The position numbers and the translations under genes are program-made. A model generated the notes under the pieces. That model was not told where the DNA came from. It searched no databases and saw nothing but the letters and a program-made list of their open reading frames with translations. Of a DNA stretch of 64,000 bases, positions 1 through 12,428 are shown piece by piece. The DNA comes from Parietaria judaica (Eukaryota; Streptophyta; Magnoliopsida; Rosales; Urticaceae), in the NCBI GenBank assembly GCA_954871525.1, contig OX940870.1, positions 16,151,501-16,215,500 of the forward strand, in the 5' to 3' direction. Within the stretch, counting starts at the first letter, position 1; the number at the start of each line of letters is the position of its first letter.

Positions 1-654
1 TCAAATTTAGAGTATAATTATTATATTTAGCTTCTCAAATTATATTGAATTCTATTCTAAAAAAGAATAGCAATATGCAGTTTTTTATTATAAATTATTG
101 AATTATCTTCTTACGATTCTTTAAATAAATATTATATTTTAAGATAGTTAATTAGATAGATTATGTTTTGTTATTTTATTTGAATCTTCTTACTGTTTTT
201 GTCAAATATAATGATATATCTTTATACTTCAACAAGTTAAAAAAGTTAATATTAAGAAATTATAATGTAGATGTAATCAGTTAATATCTCAGCTGGTATT
301 TTAACTCGGTTACTGTTCAATAGATATATTTTATATTTAATACTTAAAAAATTTGTGCACCATTAATCAATAATTTACATTATATAAAAAGTCTTTAATT
401 TTAGATGAGAAATCATCTTATATTAATATTACAAACATGAAAATTCGTTGAGGAAAATTTTGATGATAATAAGAAATTGTAAACCACTCTCATACCAAGA
501 AATTTCGTAGAGATAATTATATTACAATAAATGTTAGAAATTTCAATGTCGGCTCGTTTGATTTTTAAAAAAAAAAAACAAAAATCGCCCCCGCTCATAA
601 TTTTTCCGGGCTTCGCCCCTATTATGTATATATGCTCGCGTGTGTGTATATATG
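1..654. other. AT-rich intergenic DNA, no gene seen
   Basis: Very AT-rich sequence with short homopolymer runs. No reading frame has a recognisable domain, and no tRNA or repeat structure is visible. The short open frames near 413-713 look like chance. Confidence 0.6.
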
Positions 655-662
655 TGCGCGTG

Positions 663-829
663 CAGTGGCGGAACCAGAAATTATATTCGGGGGTGGCTAA
701 GATTAAATTTTAGTGAAATTTAAGGATAAAATAATAATAAAAAAATAAAACTGGGGTAAAAAAGTACAAAAAAAAAAAATTAAGGGGGTGGTTTCAACAC
801 CCCTGCCCACCCCCCTGCTTCCGCCACTG
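663..829. mobile_element. hAT-type MITE with perfect 8-bp target duplication
   Basis: The 167-bp element starts CAGTGGCGGAACCAG and ends with the inverted complement CTGCTTCCGCCACTG, one mismatch in the first 15 bases. It is flanked by identical 8-bp direct repeats, tgcgcgtg, at 655-662 and 830-837. An 8-bp duplication with TIRs of this type is the signature of hAT superfamily insertion. The interior is A- and G-rich and has no coding capacity, so any movement would need a transposase in trans. Elements at 12437-13023, 30925-31084 and 59252-60391 carry related GTGGCGGA-type ends. Confidence 0.88.
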
Positions 830-837
830 TGCGCGTG

Positions 838-1791
838 TGTGTATATATATATGAATGAACTCATCATTTCTATTTTTTCTGTCTTTTTCTTTTTGGGATG
901 ATAAAATAGAAATCTCCTTTAACATCAATAAAACGATGTATTTAATGTGTATACGTATATTATATACGTATAAAGGATGAGTATAGTAGTAGTATACTAT
1001 ACATTAAGAAGACATTTACATGTAATGTACCTACCATCTTTTTCGAAAGAATCAATTCTGATATGATAAATTTGTTCCTTCAAAGTATACTTTAGAAAAT
1101 TAAAATCTAGAAGACGCCATATTATATACATATATATATTCCAATGATATTCCATGAGCGAATTATTTAAAAGAAAAAAAGATAAGGAGTACACTAGATA
1201 AACAAAGAATACGATGTTAGTCTTTTAGGGGTCCACTTCTGGTTTACTATATATAACCTAAGGCTAAGACCACTAGAAAGCATCTTATTTTTTCTTGCCT
1301 CGTCTCCAATTATGTAAATGCATAATTGATAATAAGAAGACCTTTACTTTAACGTATAATTATATTTTATATTTTGTAAATCTAAAAAAAAGGGGGAAAA
1401 TGTCATCCACGATTAATTATATTATAATTGATCAACATGTTCTTTCAATTTCTAAGGTATGTGTCGTATGATTAGTTTTGTCATTTTTTAATATTGATAG
1501 TTTTATGTGTTGTTTAAATAGTTCTACTTATATATATATATATATATTTATATATAATTTTACTGATAGATTTCATTAAAGAGTTAAATATTATAAAAAG
1601 TTAAAATTATAAAGTAGTATTGAATTTGAAAAATAATTACTAAAAGTCAGTAATTATAGCTAAGTTCTCGTTTTAAAAGAACTTACTCATGATTATGGTT
1701 GTGTGCGATGTTTTGTGCCTTTAGAGAAAAGATTTGTTGATGATGAGATTATATTTGTAATCGAAAAGATATTATATATATATTTTATAAA
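838..1791. other. AT-rich intergenic DNA with TA microsatellites
   Basis: Contains (TA)n tracts, for example around 840-855 and 1530-1555. No coding signal, RNA gene or recognisable element was found. Confidence 0.55.
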
Positions 1792-1799
1792 TCCGAAAC

Positions 1800-2623
1800 T
1801 AGGGCTGAAACCAGAACTGGGAATTTGACTATTTTTTGTCCATGTCCCGGAAAAACCGGGACTGAGTTTTCTGTCTCGGTTTTGGTTTTTGTTTTGAAAA
1901 GTCCTTGTTATTTATTTAAATCAGAAACGGGACCGGGACACCGATTAAAATCCCGATTCTTTTAGGATCAAAATTCGTGACGAAAACCGGGACAAATTCA
2001 TATTAAAATCCAAGATAGAAACATGAAAATTACCAAATCCGAGTAAATCCAAAATGTAAAATATCAAATCCGAGTAAATCCAAAATGTAAAATACCAAAT
2101 CCGAGTACAAAAGCAAAATACAAAATAAACAAATGCAAGATCCGAGTTCACATCGTGAACTTCACAATACCAAATTCAAGTCTCAGTGCAAAAAATCGAG
2201 TCTAAAATGCAAAATAGTAAATACCGAGTACAAACAAAATATTTTTTTATAACAAAACGACATATAAGAAATGACATGTTATATAAAATACAATGTAATA
2301 GTTGAAAAATAAATGACATGTTAAAATAATGGGCTGGAAAAAAAATAATGGATTAAAAACCTAATAGTAAACGACTTATTAGACATGACATAGTAAAAAA
2401 CGATAAACTTATAACAAAATGACATAAAACCGGAACCGGGACAAGAAAACCGGGAATTTCAGATTTTGAATTGGTTTTGGTCTTGGTTTTTTAAACCGGA
2501 ACCGGGACGTCCCTTTTTAGGTTATAGTAAAAAGAAAAAAAAATGTTTTTTTTTCAAAAAAGGTCCGGTACCGGGAGCGGAATCAAGACAAAACCGGAAC
2601 CGAGTTCAAAATTTTCATCCCTA
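1800..2623. mobile_element. Ac/Ds-like nonautonomous hAT element
   Basis: The 824-bp element begins TAGGGCTGAAA and ends TTTCATCCCTA. These are imperfect inverted repeats close to the 11-bp termini of maize Ac/Ds. Perfect 8-bp direct repeats, tccgaaac, flank it at 1792-1799 and 2624-2631. Subterminal regions on both sides are crowded with AAACCGG, CCGGAACCGGGAC and related strings, as expected for clustered hAT transposase-binding sites. No transposase frame is present. The middle holds a 31-bp tandem repeat (2034-2107). The exact duplication makes the insertion call firm; assignment to the Ac/Ds branch rests on the termini alone. Confidence 0.9.
2034..2107. repeat. 31-bp tandem repeat inside the Ds-like element
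   Basis: Copies begin CAAATCCGAGTAAATCC at 2034 and 2065, with a partial third copy at 2096, so the period is 31 bp and the copies are almost identical. It sits in the interior of the Ds-like element and may have arisen by slippage after insertion. Confidence 0.75.
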
Positions 2624-2631
2624 TCCGAAAC

Positions 2632-3226
2632 TGTTTAAAATTAAAAAAAAAAAAAAAAAAAGTATTCTAATATATTTCTTTGCTTCCCCAATGTGTTATT
2701 GTCTACAACTAACTTGTAAGCAACAGCACACTTTCTTTTCTTTTTTTGTTGGTATTGTAAATAATATTAGCGATTACAACTGAGGTATCACATCTCACCA
2801 TGAGTCACTTATTCATAACCAACCCTACCCCTCAAGAGTCTTGAGCTCACTGCTCCATAAATACGCTAACTGATTCCACCAGAGTTCCGGGGCGAAAACT
2901 TACATACACTATTATAGTACACTCTTCTGAAAATAGACTGCTGTGTCGAGTTTCGTGGTTCTTAATAATAACTGCTGAAAATAAAACCGAAAACAGTATT
3001 ATGTAGTCTAGTTGCACAAGGTCCGCATTGTCTTCACGTTTCAGCTTCGGAAATTGGATATGCCAAACAGAGTCCGACATTGGTTCACGGTACTCTGACC
3101 TGAGAAGAGAATCACGTTGCAGAGGATGTCACCTGATAATCTTGAATATGTTAAGCATGATCTGTAACTTGTAAGTAAAGAAACCGATAGTTCACAACAA
3201 GCTATTACCTATCCCTTACCGCTACC
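2632..3226. other. Downstream flank / probable 3' UTR of the EMF1 gene
   Basis: Lies just past the EMF1 stop codon (minus strand, 3227-3229). The part near 2800-3226 is less AT-rich than the DNA beyond it, which suits a 3' untranslated region. I could not fix a poly(A) site. A poly-A run at 2643-2660 follows the Ds-like element. Confidence 0.45.
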
Positions 3227-6200
3227 TCAAACTGGACAGCGCACTTGTACGATTTCGGTCGAGCATTTGGTATTCTTTTCTCTCTTGCGCTGGACTTCGC
3301 TAACTAATGCACGCCTCTTTCTCTGCTTTTTGAACTTGAGATCTTCCCCTTTAATCATGTACTCGTTTCCAGCTCCCGGGGCAAAAAAATCAGCAGGGTT
3401 TCTGTTTACAGAGCAAATTAAAGGCTCGGGCTTTCTCTTTGGAGGCCTAAATGCTCCGGTGTGATTAGGGGTTTCCAATTTCAGCTCCGTTGACCTCCCC
3501 ACACCACAAGGTTGCAAAGAAATATCCACGGAACTATGCAAGGCAGCGGAATTACGATTGGGTACAAAACCGCCACTGGGAAACTGAGAATATGCAGGTT
3601 TATGGGCTCTTTTCTGTGCCTTCTCTTTTCCCCGAGAGCCTAACGGAACTTTATTCGTGAAGTCATTGGCCATTCCGAAGCCTTTTTCATGAAAAAACGA
3701 GGAAGTGGAGGGGTTGACCATTGGGTTGACCGGGAAAAAGTCGTGAGGTTTCACGGGATGAGGCTGTTTAACATGATACTCAACTGGGTGTTTCATAGCC
3801 TCTCTTGACTTGCTGTGACCAAAAGGAATCTGAGTAGATTCCTTTGAGTTACTATGTGGTGGGTCCCGCTTGAAGGATGTGCCGGATGGCATCCCGGCAT
3901 CCATGAGGCTGAGAAGATGCATCGCAGGTATGGTATCGTTGGAATACAGATCTAAAGAGCCCCTTGAATTCTGCTGATTCTTAATGGCACTGTGCTTGTT
4001 AGGAAACAAGTTCTCAGCATTTCTTCGCCCGAAAATTTCGGAGCTTATGTTCTCATTATCACCCTTTGGAAGAAACATAGGAGCATTTGGAAGCATATGC
4101 ATGTCGGGACGCTGAGGGGGCCCGTTTTGAGTCCCATTGTATCTCGTGGGCTTTGGAAGCAAACCCCTAGATGGCCAGTGCTGAGCTGGCTCTTCTGTTG
4201 GGCAGGTGTCGCACGATCCTCTATGAACGGAACCGGTGTTGAAGAACCCGTGTCCCACAATGTTCGCATTCCATTTACAATTTTGAGCACAACTGCACTC
4301 ACTAGTGCTAGGAGAAGGCTTCTTCTGAGTCTGACTCAAGTGAGTGTTATCTAAATGAATCCCGTTAGCAAAATAGTCAACGTGCTTTTGTTTCACGGGT
4401 TGAGCATTTTTCCTTCCGTTACTAGCCTGAGAATTTGCTCTCTTACTAGCTTCTTCGGGGCTTATAAACCTCTCGGTGCAGTAGGCTTTTTCGTAATCGG
4501 GCATCTGACTTTTCCGTCCCTCTGCTACCTTGTACGGGACTTTGTTGTTCTCGGGATTTTCCTGACGCCTCTCGTATTGAATCTGAGCCATGAGTTCTAC
4601 GATTTCCATAGGAATGTCATCAGAAGCTCCGTGATCGGACATACTAGTAGCTAGTTTGTTACCGTGCTTCCTAGGAATGGCTGAATATGGTTTGGGTTTG
4701 ATCGGTTTTTGACAATTGCTTGCACCAGAATTATCCTGAGCGGGAATGCGAATAAAAGAGACTATCACCATTCATGTAAGTTTTAAAAAAAAAAGATTCA
4801 TGTCTAGAAAATTGACTAGGGCTTAAGTTTAAAAGAGACTATCACCACAGAGGGCTTTTAAGTTTAAAAAAAATAAAAGAGTATTGGATTAAAAAATTGA
4901 CTCTTAAAGATTCATGTCTAGCCAAAACATAATAACAGAGTAATTATATCATATTTGAAAACTTATAGTACGTACCACTTGCTTCCCGAGAGATCGGAAG
5001 TCTTCTTCCATCGGAGACTTGTTCTTTTGCTTTGCACTAAAAAAGGGCCTGTTATACGGAATGAATTTACCACGGAATTCACCTTGGCCTTGTTTATCAA
5101 GAATTGCATTAAAATCGGATTCGGAAGATATGGATGAACCAGCAATGTAGTTTTTTTCAAAATTTCTCCGCAAAGATTCATCCACACGAGTGCTTTCTTG
5201 CCATGACAATGGCGAAATTCTATCGCCAAATTGAGAATTATATCTCCTGTTGCAATTTTCAGGGGCCAAATAGCCACCAAGAGAAAGTTGAAGTCCTGTG
5301 TCGATAGTTGCCGAATCGGGTTGCCCAAAAGATACTGTCATTGGCCCAGTTTGCATGATGTCATTATTCCACACGCTCGGACTTTTCTGAAGAAAACCAC
5401 CACTCCAAGGGTGTCTAGATGACTGACCACTGTCAACTTGCAGCACTTTGGTCTTGTTCTTGCACAAAGTTGACTTCTTCTCCTTTCTCGAAGTGGTCAA
5501 AGGGTACGCATGATTTACAGGTCTGAACGAAATCCCATTTTCGGCTTTATTTTTACCTGGAAATCGAACTTCTTCACAGGCCTGATTCGGAAAATTATCT
5601 CCATGTGGGAGTACATACGAACGTGCATGGGCAGTTTGACTTTTTTTACTTTTCTTTTTCTCGTTAATAGGGATGCTATCAATTCCGTTGTTTCCCCAAT
5701 AATTCTTTGCAACAGACTCCAATTCCAGCCCTGTCATTGCTCTGCCAATTTCTTCACTCTTCTTAGAGTTCTCCACTTTTTCGTTTAGATCAACCTGAGA
5801 GATAGCCTCTGTTGATCTCCGTTCTTCATCCCGAGGATGTTTCCTTTTCTTATTATCACCCAATTTCTCTCTGTAATTTTCCGGGATAGACACCTGGCAT
5901 TGGGGAACATAACCCTTAATTCCCGTGCCTGCAGATTCACCATTAGCTGGTTTAGAGGGAGAAGCTTCTGAGGCGACTTGCTCAGTCTTTGAGTCCTCAT
6001 TGTTGCCCAACAACTCAGTCAATAGTCGTACCTTTCGCGTTCTCCTGCGTTGCAACCCACTGGAAGTAGCGTGAAGACTATTTCCGACTATCTCCCCACC
6101 TTTAGATGATGCACAACCATGATCACGTTCATTGAATACCCTAGAAACATGTAGATCAGTCTGGTCCTTAACAGCATTTCCTGGCGCATCGTTTAAATTA

Positions 6201-7419
6201 GCTAGAACTGAGGATACAGAAGCTCTCTTTGAATCCTTGATCGCTTCATCCCCAAATTTTGGGTTTTCTGCAATATTACCGGCCTTTGTTAACTTTATAC
6301 ACCGCACTAAAGGGGTCGAAAGCTCAACATCGCTGCCATCATAGTTTCCGCTAGTATGCTTGACAAGATCAACCATGCTGCTTCCATCCATTTCTACACA
6401 TTTTGTAGCTGATGTATATGCAGAAGTTTCGTTAGTTGTATTCATACACGCTAAGTGAATGTGAAATAGATTACTAGTATTGTAACCCAAAAGATACATT
6501 TACCTGTTGTGTCATAAATAGGTTTCTCGTGCGTCACATTTAAGTTAATATCCGGTGGAGCAAAATTTGTTCCGGGGAGTTCGCGACCAGCTTGATTATT
6601 CGAGCCGTTCCCGGGTCCTGAACCAATTAAAGATTTAAGAGTAAACAACTAATCAAATAGGGCTTAAACCTTGCTCAACCACTTGAGCTAGCTAGCCTTA
6701 TTAACACTCAACTTCAAGTTAAGTACAAACAAGTACCTGTGGAGTTGGTACATACTTCTGCAACATTTTCATCGTTATTTTCTAGGTGCACGTTTTTTAT
6801 GTTCGTATCAGTAGAAGCGTGAGCATTGGATTGGGTTCGCTCCGCTATCTTTGAAATCCGAGCTACTTGATCATCTGGATTAAGAGGCAATTCTGCTGTG
6901 CAATCATTACTGGTATTAGTCCCAACACCGCAATCTTTACGACCAACATCCTGCAGACAGCTTTGGCAAGACCACCGTCGGAAGCTTTGAGAAGTTAAAG
7001 GAGGTAGCGATGGATTTTGCTCGTCAGACTTATTCTTCTCATCGTCAGAAGCAAACGGCCAGCATAACTTCCAGTCTTTCTTACGAACATCGGATACGTA
7101 TCCGCTGCATTTGCAATTGAGTATGAAATTATTGCATTTTCAATGATATAATCTAGTAATCAATAACTAATGAAACCTAAGTAATATTACTATTATCGTC
7201 CTATAAAATAAAAGCTTTTGAGCACCTACGATCAGTAACAAATTATTTATTTATAAAAAAAATAAAAATAAAAAATAAAAACTTAGTTGAGATTATGTGT
7301 ATTCCTGGAATGTAACGTCAGTAAATAAAGCACTGCTTATTATTGGACAAGAAAGTAAATACAGTTGAGTAACGTACCACACTACCACTAACTATAAATA
7401 CATGAAACAAAAAAGCGAG

Positions 7420-7455
<36 letters not shown>

Positions 7456-7680
7456 TAGAAGCAAACGAGTTCAATCTGAGATAAAGTGTAGGCAAATTCA
7501 AGAGGCTTACCGAATGGAGAAATGATTACACGTTTCCTTATAACTCTTGGCATTGACATTGTCTTGAAGATCTATATATATGGAATCAATCTTTATGAAC
7601 GATCCCACATTTTTGGAGCTCACATAAGGGTCTCCTTTTCGATTACTATCCCCGATCACAACACTAGCTGTGGTCGTCAT
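3227..7680 (-). CDS. EMF1: EMBRYONIC FLOWER 1 (EMF1), Polycomb-associated repressor
   Basis: Five coding exons, read on the minus strand: 7680-7511, 7104-6737, 6617-6504, 6450-4976 and 4735-3227. All have GT..AG borders and compatible phases, giving 1211 aa, slightly longer than the ~1100 aa of the Arabidopsis protein. Conserved EMF1 blocks are visible. The N-terminus reads GSFIKIDSIYIDL then HFSIRGYV, which crosses the first junction. It is followed by RKKDWKLCWPFASDDEKN, then RRRTRKVRLLTELLG (~352-366), DDIPMEIVELMA (~748) and MHLLSLMDAGM (~981, an LxxLL-like motif). Basic nuclear-localisation clusters lie near the C-terminus (PPKRKPEP; KKQRKRR). EMF1 is a plant-specific, largely disordered nuclear protein that acts with PRC1/PRC2 components to keep floral homeotic genes off during vegetative growth. 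The fourth exon donor could also lie two codons earlier (GTGGTA); GTACGT was preferred. No disabling change was seen. Confidence 0.93.
7423..7453. repeat. (TA)n microsatellite in EMF1 intron
   Basis: About 15 uninterrupted AT/TA dinucleotides lie within the intron between the first and second EMF1 coding exons. It is a likely length-polymorphic marker. Confidence 0.85.
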
Positions 7681-7684
7681 ATAC

Positions 7685-8442
7685 CTACAATATTAATTAA
7701 CACCACGTTAAATGGTGATTAATTAGTTCAAACAAATGATGATAATACATATGATAAAAATCCCAAACCAAACCACAAGATATATTTGGTCAAACTCCCA
7801 TGCGATAACACTAGGGTTTTCATGACCCACAAGCACCAAAATATAGTTGTATCAAAACATTACGTTATAAATCACATGAAATAACATCGTAGTTATGGAT
7901 TAAGCAACACTTAGATTCATATCCGAAACGTACAAGCATCTACAAAAACGAGAACCCTAACGAGGTCGCAGCGTTAAATTCCACAGCTCACAGGCGATAT
8001 AATTACAGATAACGCTAAACCCACTGAGTTAATTAGCAGCCAATTAGCGAATCGCTAATGACGGCCAATGAGAGGAAAACACGTAGTAGGGTTTCGCTAA
8101 TTATGCGAGAGCGATATATGAAATGACCAAATATAAAAGTCGCGTGATTTTCGGAGATATGCCATGGAATCACACAAACAAAACCCACATCAAAAACCCA
8201 CCATTCGAGACCCTAAACGACATCGAAACCCATCAAAGACCAATCAGAAAAGAAATCAATCAAATACCCTAGGGCTAATCCACTCCTCATGAAATCACAC
8301 CCACTCATGAAATCGGAAACCCAAGCCTCGAAACGACGGCGCAGCAATCGAAACGACACTCGAGCTGAGCCAGAGAGCGAACCCCAAAAAACGAAACCCA
8401 GATGCGAAGAAACCCGATAGAAAAAACCCAAACTTTACGTAC
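7685..8442 (-). other. EMF1 5'-leader intron (inferred)
   Basis: On the minus strand a strong donor GTACGTAAAG begins at 8442, and an acceptor TTGTAG ends at 7685, four bases before the EMF1 start codon. The ~758-base interval is AT-rich towards its 3' end and contains no supported coding exon. Introns of this size just upstream of the ATG are common in plant regulatory genes. Confidence 0.6.
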
Positions 8443-8640
8443 CCGAATAAGCACAGTGACGCACGAGCTCGAGAATCTCGAAGGGCTCAGCTGAGGAGCT
8501 GAGCTAATCGGAAGCCACGTGGCGAATCGAGAGCGCTCCGGCCATCGGCGATGAAGGAGGAGAGAGACACCGGAGAGCGATCGAAATCGAAGGAGAGATT
8601 TGGGCAAACCCTAGAGAGAGAGAGTGGGTGAAATAAAAGA
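8443..8640 (-). promoter_or_regulatory. EMF1 5' untranslated exon and start region
   Basis: Read on the minus strand this is a CT-rich leader (CTCTCTCTCTAGGGTTTG near 8625-8606) of higher GC content than its surroundings, running to the splice donor at 8442. The exact transcription start is not visible; the CT-rich tract near 8610-8660 is typical of plant core promoters and leaders. It includes a short upstream ORF (8504-8545). Confidence 0.55.
8504..8545 (-). promoter_or_regulatory. Upstream ORF in the EMF1 leader
   Basis: The ATG at 8545-8543 (minus strand) opens a 13-codon frame, MAGALSIRHVASD, ending TAG at 8504. It is complete within the leader exon and in a fair context (CCGATGG, G at +4). 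Such uORFs often lower translation of the main frame. Whether it is in the transcript depends on the start site, which was not mapped. Confidence 0.5.
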
Positions 8641-9090
8641 GGGAGGAGAGAGAAAGAGTTAGAGAGGTGTTTTATCTCTTTTGTCCGAAGAGAAATTGTC
8701 TTTTTTATTTATTATTTATTTATTTTTCCTTGACCTTGTAAATACTCTTAAATTAAAATTTTAAAATAAACCCGAAATCGTAGAGACCGAGGATGGTACA
8801 GCCAATGAGAAGCAGCCACGTAGCTGAAGTGTGCGGTTCTTATCACAATTCCATTAAGTCTTCGAACAAAGCAAACCCTAGCGAGACGATATTTTTAAAA
8901 AACAATCATAAAATAGTTTCCCTTCCCCACGCGCAAACTGCACGCGCAGCTTATCTCTTTCTTTCTTTTAACCTGTCGCGTCAAAGAGAGAGGAAGATGC
9001 CCTTGCACATTAAAGGATTCTGATTGGTGCGTGCGTTGCACGAAGGTTCTTTGGACAGTGAAAGGAATCTCGTTCAAAAAATAAACCCTA
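8606..9090. promoter_or_regulatory. EMF1 promoter with telo-box and GA-repeat motifs
   Basis: Three exact AAACCCTA telo-boxes occur at 8606-8613, 8873-8880 and 9083-9090. A GA repeat lies at 8612-8624 and GA-rich sequence continues to ~8670. In Arabidopsis, telo-boxes and GA repeats are the motifs through which Polycomb repressive complex 2 is recruited, and telo-boxes are also common in promoters of growth genes. No clear TATA box was found. Confidence 0.5.
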
Positions 9091-11789
9091 ATTCCATTTT
9101 CACCTGTTTTATTTTTATTTTGTTTTCCTTTGGGTGATGAGTTATAATGAGCGCATCTATCTAACCCTAAATGCTAAAATATATAAATATATATAATTAT
9201 ATATATAATAGGCCCGCCAGAGTGTAAATGTACATGGAGTCATGGAGAATAATAAAAAAAAATACCTGCTTGAAAATAAAATGAAATTCAGGATATGATG
9301 ATGTCATAAATAAAATACATAATATTATATTATTATCCAATAAGTAAAAAGTTAAAATGGATTAAAATCTGTATATTTTTTAATGTCTAAATGCATTCAC
9401 CTTCAGAAGTTTAAATGTTATAAATGCGCGTTATCATTAATAAAATAAAATGCATTTATTTACCCTGATTTAAGTTAAAACCCTTTTTTCTTCTTCTTTC
9501 AAATCGGTATAGATTTATTTATATATAAAAGAGAAAGAGAAAGAGAAAGAGAAAAGGTCTTCTAACAATTTTAGCTATGTACTACTTTGGTTATAGATGC
9601 CAAAAGACTTTCGTTAGTTATATTTTAGCTATACACTTCTTCTTTTTTATTAATTGAAATCTGACTGATCGTTTAGATGTGAATGACACATATGTATATA
9701 TATATATATAGTTACGTATATGCGGAAGGCTTTGATATATGTAGTACATGATTGGAAATCATAAACATTATGTATATGTATACGTATTTGTTGGTAGGTG
9801 CCCATATTGAAGAAAAGTTATAAATGTGAGTGTGTGGTGTGTACTATTCAATGCAACAGCTAGCTACGTATAATATATTTGCATCCATTAGTGATGTTAA
9901 TTATAATTAATATCGCGGTTTATTCTTAATTTAGCTTGTGCGTGTGTATATATGGATGTGGACGCAATGGGTTTGGTTGGCAGTGCTGCAGCACAGCTAG
10001 TTCTGGCTGAATATGATCGGTAAAAACCTGTTTGTAGCGTGTGTGGCTGCGGCATCCATTAGTCGCAAAAGCTTGGCCGTGGGCATTCCCGGATCTCCGT
10101 CAATGGACGTACCCTTCGGTTTGTTGGTTTTACTTCTTTTTGTTGGATCAATTAGAAATCCAACACTTTTTTCCCTCATTCCTGGCCATTTAGCTGTGGA
10201 AAAACGATTTATGACAGTTGGGTAGTGTCTAAACGGCATAAAATGAAAATTTTATTCCTTTAATCACGTCCAATTTCGTCTCCGTCGTGTTTGTGTCATT
10301 CATCATTATTTAATCATGATAATCATCTTTCACACGAGTAGACTCAAATTAATTTAAAGTCGAATTTAAACCCATTTACGTCATCTCGTAACCGTTTCAT
10401 GTTTCGTATTTGATCCAGAATGTACCCACTTACACCTAATTAAATGAATTGGAAGATTTTGGTATGATTAAATACCATGGAATTCTCATAAACACATACA
10501 CTAATTAACTAACGAAGGCCATTACACTAAATCTATACTTAATTTATATAAATAGCATACACGTCCATATATATAGTGGCGAAATATGTTACCGTTGCGG
10601 ACCAGCAACGTCACTCAGATACTAGAAGGAAGGGGAAAACAAACAAACAAACAAACAGATTTCTTTGCTGTTTCTGGATTTAGATTCAAAGGTTAATGTG
10701 CATGGACAAGGGAACTCTATGATTACTTTTGGGGTCTAGTACTTTTCTTGGTCAATTATTGGTCTCCTTTTACTCTTGTATCATAACCACAGACTAACTA
10801 ATTAGATGATAGATCTATCCCAAATCCTTTATATCTTCATCTTCCAAAACATATAAACTTTATTCAAAAGTTGCATATCCCAAATAGAAAGAGGACACAG
10901 ACAACAAGATTGTACCTTCAGTGCTCATCTTTATCCTTCATCTCGACCAATAATTATAGTTAGTTTTCATCTCCATGGCGGCCTCAAACTTCAAGAATAT
11001 ATATTTTAGTACTGGATCATTATAATCTCAACATAATTAAATAAAATAATTTTAATTTAAGAACAATGGGTAAATTTTTTTAAAAAATAAAGGCACTTAA
11101 CGTGCATACTCCCCTAGCCGTGTCCGAGCACCGGGTACACAGGTAAGGACGGCTTATCCCACCCGAAGATTTTCAAAATTTAGTTTATAAAACTAGTTAT
11201 TTTCAACTAAAAAATGACACATCTATTCAAGTAAACTAGACGCATGTAATCCATATAAATTTCCGCATGTTTTCAAACAAAAACCTTTAAATCGACATTT
11301 GTTAATTCTTAGGCACTTTTTTGTTAGAATATTATATATATATATATATATACACACACAAAAAAAGCTAGATATAATTTAGTCCACAAAACATGCAAAC
11401 TAGTTTCTACTGCAATGTAGAAATGTAATTATAAAAATAAAATATAATAATTATGTTTGTCAATGCGGCTTGTACTTATAAAACAAAAGTGTACAGATTA
11501 TTATTACAGTTTTGTCACTTGCTTGAATTTTATAATTTAGAAGGGAAAAAATGCATATATCCGTTTGTCACCACGATTTGAGTTTATGAGTCTGACCAGC
11601 ATTTTTATTTATTTTCTAGCTTCGCCTTTGCTAATTTAATAAGTGTGATATTTGTACTCGTTGTAGAATTTGATGGTCCGTTATTGACCCACTTGAATAT
11701 TAAAGCGTTGAATTTTGATGGAGTTATAAACTATTTAATCTGAGGCTACAAAAACCCAAAAGAAAACACGGCTACATATACATACATAC

Positions 11790-11832
<43 letters not shown>

Positions 11833-12111
11833 ATGGTTGTGAGATAATTAATAATGGTGAGGGCCCTGGTTTGGATATATTTCCTGTAAATCTGTAATCA
11901 TATGGATAGCTTATTCAAAAAAGATTCTCCATAAAAAAAATTAGTAGGGATAAGTGTTTCCATGACACAAGGTCCCTCTCTGCTGCCCAAAACTTAATTT
12001 CAATATATATCGTATTACTTGTATGTGTGTGTGTGAAAATTCGGTACGTGTGCTTTTGTAATTTTGTATATAATAAGATGGGATTGCTCTTGTTACCCTT
12101 TTTTCGTTTTC

Positions 12112-12146
<35 letters not shown>

Positions 12147-12428
12147 TATATATATATATATATAATTAATTAATGATCAGAGTTTATATACGATATAAAG
12201 TTATGATGTACGTGGAACGACACATATATGCATGTATGAGCATATAATGTCGACAATATATGTAACGGACTGTGTTAAGAAGGAAATAAGTCGGCACCAA
12301 AAAATATAACGTACGTATCTGTCTTTTATTACGTACGTGGATCAATGAATCATGATTGCGTTCATAGAATTAAATTGCTTCTACTGTATATGTAATATAT
12401 ATCATAGAGTATATTATATATATATATA
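9091..12428. other. Long AT-rich intergenic region
   Basis: About 3.3 kb without a supported gene. It contains (TA)n tracts (9700-9712, 11335-11352, 11793-11832, 12115-12166), a GAGAAA tandem near 9530-9554 and an (ACAA)n run near 10640-10658. One less AT-rich block at 9960-10245 is listed separately. The remainder shows no recognisable element. Confidence 0.55.
9960..10245. other. Unrecognised moderate-GC block, open on both strands
   Basis: A ~285-bp segment of clearly higher GC content than its flanks. It has open frames on both strands (plus 10013-10225, 70 aa; minus 9997-10239, 80 aa). Neither translation matches a family I know, and no inverted repeats or duplications bound it. It could be a decayed transposon or gene fragment; I assign no function. 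Confidence 0.3.

Noticed and set aside
8305..8607. 100-codon minus-strand frame over the EMF1 leader
   Set aside because: It begins with TTG rather than ATG, crosses the probable 5' splice donor at 8442 and shows no domain.
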